This document shows, one piece after another, positions 29,924 to 36,599 of a stretch of DNA of 36,599 nucleotides (within the stretch, counting starts at the first letter, position 1; each line of letters starts with the position of its first letter). The position numbers and the translations under genes are program-made. The notes under the pieces are model-generated. The model was not told where the DNA came from, searched no databases, and saw only the letters and a program-made list of their open reading frames with translations. Location of the stretch: assembly GCA_900542245.1 (NCBI GenBank), contig UQMQ01000007.1, positions 1 to 36,599 of the forward strand. The letters are read 5' to 3'. Source of the DNA: an uncultured Eubacteriales bacterium. GTDB lineage: Bacteria > Bacillota > Clostridia > Peptostreptococcales > Anaerovoracaceae.

Positions 29924-31357
29924 CTATTTCAGTGCATGCTCCTGCAGAAGTCCGTTTTTCATATCCCAAAGCCGCTGCGAAAGATCCACGTAATAGGTCT
30001 GCGGATTTTCGAAACGCAAGGTCTCGTCCCAAAGCGTCGCAAGCTGCTCTTGACAGTATTTTTTAATCGTTTCGATGTCCGGACTTTCGTAAACGCACTT
30101 GCCCTGCTCGAAAATCGGCACATGCAGATTACGCACCTCATAATTGCGGATCCGCGTTTTTTTCCAAATCGCATTCGGGTCGAAGATCTCATAAGAATCC
30201 TGCACCGGAATCGTTTCCTCCGCGAGTGTGATCACATCGCCGCGCGCTTTGCCGGTATCCTTGCTATACAAGCGATACAGTCCTTTGAAGCCCGGATTGG
30301 TGATTTTCTCGACGTTTTCGGAAATTTTGATCTTCGGTGTCAGCACGCCGTTCTTTTCGAGTGCCGCCAGCTTATAGACGCCGCCGAATACCGGCTCGGA
30401 TTTAGCGGTAATCAGACGCTCGCCGACGCCGAAGGAGTTGATCTGCGCCCCCTCCAAAATGACGTCGCGGATAATATATTCATCCAGAGAATTGGATACG
30501 ACGATCGTGCAGTCCGTAAGCCCCGCTTCATCGAGCATCTTACGCGCCTGTTTCGTCAAATAGGATACGTCGCCGGAGTCGATGCGGATTCCCATCTTTG
30601 CAGGCTTCATTTCCTTGAATACCTTGATCGCCGCAGGAACGCCGGATTTCAGCACATTGTAGGTGTCCACCAGCAGCACGCAGTTGTCCGGATAGATTTC
30701 CGCGTACTTCTTGAAAGCGGAATACTCGTCCGGATACATCTGCACCCAGCTGTGCGCCATCGTTCCCAGCGCCACGATGCCGTAATCTCTGTCCGCAATC
30801 GCGCAGGCTGTACCGGCACAGCCGCCGATATAAGCCGCGCGCGCGCCCATGATCGCCGCGTCCGCGCCATGCGCTCTGCGGGAACCGAATTCCATGACCG
30901 GTCTGCCCTTTGCCGCGCGCACAATGCGGCTCGCCTTGGTCGCAATCATACTCTGGTGGTTGATGCACAAAAGCACCATCGTCTCGATGAACTGTGCCTG
31001 CATCACCGGTCCTCTGACGGTCACGATCGGCTCATGCGGGAAGATCGGCGTTCCCTCCGGCACCGCCCAGACATCACACTTGAACTCAAAGTTACGCAGA
31101 TACGCAAGAAAATCTTCGCAGAAAATATTTTTGCCGCGCAGGTACTCAATGTCCGCATCCGTAAATCTGAGGTTCTTGAGATAGTCGATGAGCTGTTCCA
31201 GACCCGCCATGATCGCGTAGCCGCCGCCGTCCGGCACTCTGCGGAAGAACATATCGAAATACGCGATATCGTCCGCCATGCCGGATTCAAAATAGCCGTT
31301 TGCCATGGTGATTTCATAAAAATCTGTGAGCATCGTCAGATTCATTCTCTTGTCCAT
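29924..31357 (-). CDS. pncB: Nicotinate phosphoribosyltransferase
   Basis: The enzyme makes nicotinate mononucleotide from nicotinate and PRPP, usually with ATP hydrolysis, for NAD salvage. The 477-residue protein has the TMLTDFYEITMANGYF N-terminus, FGSRRAHGADAA with the regulatory catalytic histidine, and the GIRIDSGDVSYL phosphate-binding region. The length suits the family (about 480-490 in Bacillota). The start at 31357 has AGGAG about 10 bases upstream. The frame is open further upstream to near the uvrA end, but that part is AT-rich, repetitive (GTTTC/ACTTTC) and not family-like. It is co-directional with uvrA (50-base gap) and folD. Confidence 0.94.
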   Translation of the reverse strand: MDKRMNLTMLTDFYEITMANGYFESGMADDIAYFDMFFRRVPDGGGYAIMAGLEQLIDYLKNLRFTDADIEYLRGKNIFCEDFLAYLRNFEFKCDVWAVPEGTPIFPHEPIVTVRGPVMQAQFIETMVLLCINHQSMIATKASRIVRAAKGRPVMEFGSRRAHGADAAIMGARAAYIGGCAGTACAIADRDYGIVALGTMAHSWVQMYPDEYSAFKKYAEIYPDNCVLLVDTYNVLKSGVPAAIKVFKEMKPAKMGIRIDSGDVSYLTKQARKMLDEAGLTDCTIVVSNSLDEYIIRDVILEGAQINSFGVGERLITAKSEPVFGGVYKLAALEKNGVLTPKIKISENVEKITNPGFKGLYRLYSKDTGKARGDVITLAEETIPVQDSYEIFDPNAIWKKTRIRNYEVRNLHVPIFEQGKCVYESPDIETIKKYCQEQLATLWDETLRFENPQTYYVDLSQRLWDMKNGLLQEHALK

Positions 31358-31407
31358 TGGATTTTTCTCCTCTGTTTCTACCTTTGTTTCTACTTTCGGT
31401 ATCGTTT

Positions 31408-34245
31408 CTATTTTTGCAATAGCTTTTTTAAGAACTGTCCTGTATAAGACTGCGGGCACGCGGCAACCGCTTCCGGCGTTCCGGTCGTCACGATGGTGCC
31501 GCCGCGGCTACCGCCGTCCGGTCCCAGATCAATGATGTGGTCAGCGCGCTTGATGACATCGAGATTATGCTCGATGACTACCACCGTATTTCCCGCGTCC
31601 ACAAGCTTGTCCAGCACCGCCAGCAGCTTATCCACGTCCGCGAAGTGCAGCCCCGTCGTCGGCTCGTCGAGGATATACAGCGTTTTGCCCGTACTCCGTT
31701 TGGCGAGCTCTGACGCCAGCTTGACACGCTGTGCCTCACCGCCCGAAAGCTGCGTGGACGGCTGACCCAGCTTGATATAGCCCAGCCCGACTTCTTCCAG
31801 CGTCACAAGATGCCTGCTGATGGAAGGAATGTTCTGAAAGAATTCTACCCCCTCACTGACACTCATGTCAAGTACATCGAAGATACTTTTTCCTTTATAT
31901 TTGACTTCCAGCGTCTCGCGGTTATACCGTTTGCCCTTGCAGACCTCACAAGGCACATACACATCCGGCAGGAAATGCATCTCGATCTGAATGATGCCGT
32001 CACCGCTGCATGCCTCGCAGCGGCCGCCTTTGACGTTGAAGCTGAAGCGGCCTTTTTCGTAGCCGCGCAGCTTCGCCTCCGGCAGACTCGCGAACAAATC
32101 CCGGATATGGTTGAACATGCCCGTATAGGTCGCCGGATTGGAACGCGGCGTTCTGCCGATCGGCGACTGGTCGATGTCGATGACCTTGTCGATGTGTTCC
32201 AGCCCTAGAATCTCATCGTGTTCGCCCGGCACCTCCTGCAGGCGGTTAGTGACCCGCGCCGCCCCTTTATACAGGATTTCATTGACCAGACTGCTCTTGC
32301 CGGAGCCGGAAACTCCGGTCACACAGACAAACTTGCCCAGCGGAAATTCCACATCGATATGCTTAAGATTGTGTTCTCTTGCCCCTTTGACGATAATGCT
32401 GCTGCCGTTGCCCGGTCGCCGCGCATCCGGTACATAGATCTTCTTCGCGCCCGACAGATACTGCCCGGTCAGCGATTCCTTGCAGCGTATAATATCCTGC
32501 ACGCTACCCTGCGCGACCAGCTCACCGCCGTAAAGACCCGCGCCCGGACCGATATCCACGATATGGTCCGCCGCGTACATGGTGTCTTCATCGTGCTCAA
32601 CGACAATCAGCGTGTTCCCGATGTCGGTCAGATGGCGCAGCGTCTGCAGTAATTTTTCGTTGTCTTTTTGGTGCAGACCGATGCTCGGCTCATCAAGGAT
32701 ATAGAGCACGCCCACCAGCCCGGAGCCAATCTGCGTTGCCAGACGAATGCGCTGGGACTCGCCGCCCGAAAGCGTCCCGGCGCTGCGGCTCAGCGTCAGA
32801 TAATCCAAGCCCACATCGACCAGAAACTGCAGTCTGGCCTTGATCTCCTTGATGATCTGACGCGCGATCATTTCGTCCTTTTCGCTGAACGCGATGCTGT
32901 CGATGAAATCCAGTGCCTCGCGGATTGACATGTCCGAAAGCTCTGCGATGTTTTTACCACCGACCGTTACCGCCAGAATCTCCGGCTTCAAACGCTTGCC
33001 GCCGCAGTCCGGGCAGGTCTTGATGGTCATGTACTTTTCCATCTTGTCCTTAAAATATTGCGAAGTCGACTCGCGGTAACGCCGTTCGATATTGTTCATC
33101 GCCCCCTCAAACGGCCGGTCCTGATGCGAAACCGTTCCGCTGGTGCGGCTGACATAATCGTAAACCAAATGACGATCTCCGGTTCCGTAATAAAGTTCCT
33201 GTCGGAATTTCTTTGGCAGATCCTTTAGCGGGAGGGAGGAATCTACCCCATGGTCCCTGATCAATGCATCTACCAGCTGTCGGTAAAATCCGCTGAACTC
33301 CATCGTGCCGAAGATCGGCTGCAGCGCGCCCTCGTCGATGCTCTTGGTTTCATCGATCAGAAGCTTCGGATCGAGCTTCTGCGTAAAGCCCAGACCGTTG
33401 CAGGTCGGACAGGCGCCGAACGGCGCGTTGAACGAAAACATCCGCGGCTCCAGTTCTTCGATGCTGATGCCGTGATCCGGACAAGCCAGCTTGGTGCTGA
33501 ACATCTTTTCGTAATGATGATCATAAAAATCGCCAATCACCGATACGAGCCCGTCACCCTGCGCCACCGCCAGCTCGCAGGCCTCCGCGATGCGGCTCTC
33601 CTGCCCCGGCTTGACCACGATACGGTCCACAACGATCTCGATGGTATGCTTATAGGTTTTTTCCAGCTTGATCTCGTCCTCTTCCAGCAGCTTGACCTCG
33701 CCGTCCACCCGCACACGCGTAAATCCCTCGCGTCGAATACGGTCGAGAATCTTCTCGTGGGTACCCTTGCGCCCGCGCACCACCGGCGCCAGCACCAAAA
33801 GCTTCGTACCCTCTTCAAACGCCATGATCGTATCTACCATCTGGTCGATGGACTGGCTGCTGATCAGCCTGCCGCAGACCGGACAATGCGGCTTGCCGAC
33901 TCTGGCGTAGAGCAGGCGCAGATAGTCGTGAATCTCCGTCACCGTACCGACGGTCGAACGCGGATTGCGGTTGGTCGTCTTCTGGTCGATGGAAATCGCC
34001 GGAGAAAGCCCCTCGATGTACTCTACGTCCGGTTTTTCCATCTGACCGAGGAACTGTCTCGCGTATGAGGAAAGACTCTCCATGTAGCGCCGCTGTCCCT
34101 CCGCGTAGATGGTATCAAATGCCAGCGAGGACTTTCCAGACCCGGAAAGCCCCGTCAGCACGACCAGCTGATCGCGCGGGATCGTGACGTCCAAATGCTT
34201 CAGATTATTTTCGTTTGCCCCTTTGATCACAATGTCTTTTGACAT
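31408..34245 (-). CDS. uvrA: Excinuclease ABC subunit A
   Basis: UvrA is the damage-sensing dimeric ATPase of nucleotide excision repair; it loads UvrB onto DNA. The 945-residue protein carries two ABC modules: Walker A GLSGSGKSSLAF (N-terminal) and GVSGSGKSSLVN (about residue 640), with signatures LSGGESQRIRLA and LSGGEAQRVKLA. Zinc-type cysteine pairs are visible at CPVCG, CPDH...CPTC and CEAC...CEVC. The length is standard. It follows uvrB by 62 bases on the same strand. Confidence 0.98.
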   Translation of the reverse strand: MSKDIVIKGANENNLKHLDVTIPRDQLVVLTGLSGSGKSSLAFDTIYAEGQRRYMESLSSYARQFLGQMEKPDVEYIEGLSPAISIDQKTTNRNPRSTVGTVTEIHDYLRLLYARVGKPHCPVCGRLISSQSIDQMVDTIMAFEEGTKLLVLAPVVRGRKGTHEKILDRIRREGFTRVRVDGEVKLLEEDEIKLEKTYKHTIEIVVDRIVVKPGQESRIAEACELAVAQGDGLVSVIGDFYDHHYEKMFSTKLACPDHGISIEELEPRMFSFNAPFGACPTCNGLGFTQKLDPKLLIDETKSIDEGALQPIFGTMEFSGFYRQLVDALIRDHGVDSSLPLKDLPKKFRQELYYGTGDRHLVYDYVSRTSGTVSHQDRPFEGAMNNIERRYRESTSQYFKDKMEKYMTIKTCPDCGGKRLKPEILAVTVGGKNIAELSDMSIREALDFIDSIAFSEKDEMIARQIIKEIKARLQFLVDVGLDYLTLSRSAGTLSGGESQRIRLATQIGSGLVGVLYILDEPSIGLHQKDNEKLLQTLRHLTDIGNTLIVVEHDEDTMYAADHIVDIGPGAGLYGGELVAQGSVQDIIRCKESLTGQYLSGAKKIYVPDARRPGNGSSIIVKGAREHNLKHIDVEFPLGKFVCVTGVSGSGKSSLVNEILYKGAARVTNRLQEVPGEHDEILGLEHIDKVIDIDQSPIGRTPRSNPATYTGMFNHIRDLFASLPEAKLRGYEKGRFSFNVKGGRCEACSGDGIIQIEMHFLPDVYVPCEVCKGKRYNRETLEVKYKGKSIFDVLDMSVSEGVEFFQNIPSISRHLVTLEEVGLGYIKLGQPSTQLSGGEAQRVKLASELAKRSTGKTLYILDEPTTGLHFADVDKLLAVLDKLVDAGNTVVVIEHNLDVIKRADHIIDLGPDGGSRGGTIVTTGTPEAVAACPQSYTGQFLKKLLQK

Positions 34246-34307
34246 CTTCTCACTCCTTTTGTTTTGGTTTTGACGCCGGACATCTGCGCTGCACGCGCCG
34301 CCGCGCC

Positions 34308-36281
34308 CTATAACCGTACTTTATACTCGAAAATCTGATCTCGGAGCTGTGCGGCGCGTTCAAACTGCAGATCGCCTGCCGCCTGCTTCATCTCCTTTTC
34401 GAGCTTCTTTACATAATCGGCAAGCTCCTTCTTGGTCAGTTCTAGCGGACTCTTGCCCTTGTAATCTTCCATTCCCGGCTCTGCCGCGCGCGTCGCCTCG
34501 ATCACCGCGCGCACCGACTTCTTGACCGTAGTCGGCGTGATCCCATGCGCCTTGTTGTAGGCATCCTGAATCCCGCGGCGGCGCTCCGTCTCCTTGATGG
34601 CAACGTCCATCGCGCCGCTGATCTTGTCCGCGTACATGATGACCCTGCCGTCCGCGTTTCTGGCCGCGCGTCCGATGGTCTGAATCAGCGAAGTTTCGGT
34701 TCTGAGGAAGCCCTCTTTGTCAGCGTCCAGGATCGCCACCAGCGAAACCTCCGGAATATCAAGACCCTCCCGCAGCAGATTGATACCGACCAGCACATCA
34801 AACGCACCTAGCCGCAGGTCGCGAATGATTTCCATCCGCTCCAGGGTATCGACCTCCGAATGCAGATATCTGACCTTTATATTTACCCCTTTCAGGTAGT
34901 CCGTTAAACTCTCCGCCATTTTTTTTGTCAGCGTCGTGACGAGCACCCGCTCACCCTTTTCCGTCGTCTTGCGGATCTCTCCGATCAGATGGTCGATCTG
35001 TCCCTCGGACGGCACGACAGTGATCGGCGGGTCCAAAAGTCCGGTCGGTCTGATGATCTGCTCGGCGTTCACACCGCCGGACACTTCCTTTTCGTAAGCG
35101 GCCGGGGTCGCGCTGACAAAGACCGCCTGATTGACCAGCTGACTGAACTCGTCAAACTGCAGCGGGCGGTTGTCGAGCGCCGACGGCAGGCGGAAGCCGT
35201 ATTCCACCAGTGAAGATTTGCGCGAACGGTCACCCGCATACATCGCCCGAAGCTGCGGCAGCATGGCGTGCGACTCGTCGATGATGAGTAAAAAGTCCTT
35301 TGGGAAATAGTCGATCAGCGTATAGGGTCTTGTCCCCGCGGGCAATCCGTTGAGATGCCGCGAGTAGTTCTCAATGCCCTTGCAGCTGCCGATCTCCCGT
35401 AGCATTTCAAGGTCGTATCTGGTGCGCTGCTCGATGCGCTGCGCCTCCAGCAGCTTGCCGCGATCCTTGAACCACTGCACCCGTTCAACCAGCTCCTGAT
35501 CGATCGTTGTCAGCGCGTGCTCCATCTTTTCCGGAGAAGTCACATAATGCGATGCCGGATAGATCGCGATATGATTGCGGATACCGAGGATCTCCCCGGT
35601 CAGCGGATTCATTTCTTTGATGCTCTCGATTTCATCACCGAACAGCTCGACCCGGACTGCTGACTCCGCGCCCGCCGGATAGATGTCGATGACATCGCCG
35701 CGCACGCGGAAGGTACCGCGCTCAAATGCCAGATCATTGCGGACATACTGGATATCCACCAGCTTGCGCAGGATATCCCTGCGCGGCTTCTCCATGCCCG
35801 GACGCAGCGAAAGCATCTGGTTCTCGTAGTCAAACGGGCTGCCCAAGCCGTAGATGCACGAAACCGATGCAACGATAATGACATCCTTACGCTCTGCAAG
35901 TGCCGCTGTCGCCGAATGGCGCAGCTTTTCGATCTCATCATTGATATCCGAGTCTTTTTCGATATAGGTATCCGTCGAAGGCACATAAGCCTCCGGTTGG
36001 TAGTAATCGTAATAGCTGACAAAATACTCCACCGCGTTCTCCGGGAAGAACTCCTTAAACTCGCCATGCAGCTGCGCTGCCAGCGTCTTATTATGGGAAA
36101 TCACCAGCGTCGGCTTCTGCACCTGCTGGATCAGATTCGCCATCGTGAAGGTCTTGCCGGACCCCGTCACGCCCATCAAAGTCTGATATTTCCTGCCCTC
36201 CGCGATCCCCGCGGCAAGCCTGCTGACCGCCTCCGGCTGGTCGCCCATCATGGTATAGTCTGAATGTAGTTTGAACTCCAT
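34308..36281 (-). CDS. uvrB: Excinuclease ABC subunit B
   Basis: UvrB verifies damage and recruits UvrC for incision. The 657-residue protein has Walker A GVTGSGKT (37-44), the tyrosine-rich beta-hairpin YYDYYQPEAYVPSTD (90-104) that inserts between strands, the DESHAM helicase motif, and a C-terminal UVR motif (about 615-657) for UvrC contact. The start at 36281 matches the normal UvrB N-terminus (FKLHSDYTMMGDQPEA) and follows AAAGGAAAACGAG. No LexA box of the GAAC-N4-GTTC type is visible upstream, so SOS control is not evident. uvrC is not in the window. Confidence 0.98.
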   Translation of the reverse strand: MEFKLHSDYTMMGDQPEAVSRLAAGIAEGRKYQTLMGVTGSGKTFTMANLIQQVQKPTLVISHNKTLAAQLHGEFKEFFPENAVEYFVSYYDYYQPEAYVPSTDTYIEKDSDINDEIEKLRHSATAALAERKDVIIVASVSCIYGLGSPFDYENQMLSLRPGMEKPRRDILRKLVDIQYVRNDLAFERGTFRVRGDVIDIYPAGAESAVRVELFGDEIESIKEMNPLTGEILGIRNHIAIYPASHYVTSPEKMEHALTTIDQELVERVQWFKDRGKLLEAQRIEQRTRYDLEMLREIGSCKGIENYSRHLNGLPAGTRPYTLIDYFPKDFLLIIDESHAMLPQLRAMYAGDRSRKSSLVEYGFRLPSALDNRPLQFDEFSQLVNQAVFVSATPAAYEKEVSGGVNAEQIIRPTGLLDPPITVVPSEGQIDHLIGEIRKTTEKGERVLVTTLTKKMAESLTDYLKGVNIKVRYLHSEVDTLERMEIIRDLRLGAFDVLVGINLLREGLDIPEVSLVAILDADKEGFLRTETSLIQTIGRAARNADGRVIMYADKISGAMDVAIKETERRRGIQDAYNKAHGITPTTVKKSVRAVIEATRAAEPGMEDYKGKSPLELTKKELADYVKKLEKEMKQAAGDLQFERAAQLRDQIFEYKVRL

Positions 36282-36335
36282 TTCTCGTTTTCCTTTCTCA
36301 GTGACCCTGCGAAAAAGCTCGTGTATCAGCCCGAA

Positions 36336-36396
36336 ATTCGTAAAAGACCGAAATTTCAAGTTCTCCGTTTTTGCCCATTTTTTGCCTTTTACGAAT
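36336..36396. promoter_or_regulatory. Perfect 11-bp inverted repeat upstream of uvrB
   Basis: ATTCGTAAAAG (36336-36346) and CTTTTACGAAT (36386-36396) are exact reverse complements 39 bases apart, 55 bases or more upstream of the uvrB start. They could be paired operator sites or a long hairpin. I could not identify a convincing -35/-10 pair in the surrounding 200 bases. Confidence 0.45.
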
Positions 36397-36481
36397 GAAA
36401 GTCACGAAAACCGATTTCCCAAACACCGCAAACCTTAGTAAAACCAACGGGACTCGGCAACACAAAAGGTCACTAAAAAGT

Positions 36482-36599
36482 AGCCCGGACGCAAAACGGC
36501 TTTGCTGTCGCATTCTGCTCCGCCCTTAAAGCGCCACGTGCTAAAGCACTGCGCTTCTTGGCGTGAGACCTGCCTCGCTTCTGTCTTCGCTGCCGCTCG
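36482..36599 (-). repeat. Repeat family B copy 3 with an attached family A fragment
   Basis: On the minus strand 36599-36523 is a family B unit in inverted orientation to the other two, nearly complete at the window edge and ending GCGCTTTAAGGG. It is followed by 36522-36482, an A-like scrap ending GCGTCCGGGCTA. The hairpin here reads AAGCGC/GCGCTT outside and GTGC-TTTA-GCAC inside, showing paired changes relative to 20541-20570. Confidence 0.8.

Noticed and set aside
29936..31447. 503-codon plus-strand frame opposite pncB
   Set aside because: It mirrors a well-supported minus-strand gene in the complementary frame, has no recognisable domain and no promoter or ribosome site.
33250..34068. 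Plus-strand frame opposite uvrA
   Set aside because: Shadow of the UvrA reading frame; no domain seen.
36282..36480. LexA/DinR box upstream of uvrB
   Set aside because: No GAAC-N4-GTTC-like palindrome is present; GAACTTGAAATTTC is too far from the consensus.

Overview
The window looks like a chromosomal segment of a GC-rich, endospore-lineage member of the Bacillota, most likely class Clostridia. Supporting signs are a SpoIID homologue, a class III fructose-bisphosphatase, an AroQ-type bifunctional PheA, AGGAGG-like ribosome sites and long head-to-tail operons. I cannot name a genus from the sequence alone. Most genes lie on the minus strand. Only three convincing protein genes are on the plus strand (12623-13870, 20655-22304, 22599-23852).

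Layout. 1-650: a small graveyard of insertion-sequence remnants (IS66-like, IS30-like) beside a tRNA-Arg(ACG) with its own promoter and terminator. 653-9071: an eight-gene aromatic amino acid operon, read right to left as aminotransferase, pheA, aroB, aroC, aroQ, aroA, tyrA, aroF, mostly with 4-base ATGA overlaps. It leads from DAHP to chorismate and on to Phe/Tyr; aroE and aroK are absent here. A strongly structured, apparently non-coding stretch (9113-9229) lies between fbp and this operon. 9251-12465: fbp and spoIID. 12623-13870: a two-domain class II aldolase. 13974-17364: a cell-wall module of an FHA-fused SEDS glycosyltransferase, a class B penicillin-binding protein and an orphan Phd/YefM antitoxin. 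17604-19883: a cyclase-family hydrolase and an amino acid permease. 20183-20620: a repeat cluster in front of a secreted CAP protein. 22599-23852: a methyltransferase. 24130-26671: a zinc/cadmium P-type ATPase with a separate HMA metallochaperone under a promoter with two ArsR/SmtB-like operators. 26790-28931: BrnQ and a formate/nitrite-type channel. 29049-36281: uvrB, uvrA, pncB, folD.

The most interesting content is intergenic. Three families of interspersed repeats occur. Family C (129-130 bp, three copies) folds into two abutting helical domains, and one of its hairpins is preserved through paired compensatory changes; one copy supplies the stop codon of the permease gene. Family B (80 bp, two tandem copies plus one at the right edge) also shows compensatory changes in a hairpin. 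Family A (about 128 bp, two full copies) carries a -10 box, with a -35-like hexamer at the same 17-bp spacing in both copies, so it may be transcribed from its own promoter. Among proteins, FolD lacks two of the residues normally needed for cyclohydrolase activity, and the aldolase carries a degenerate second aldolase-like domain.
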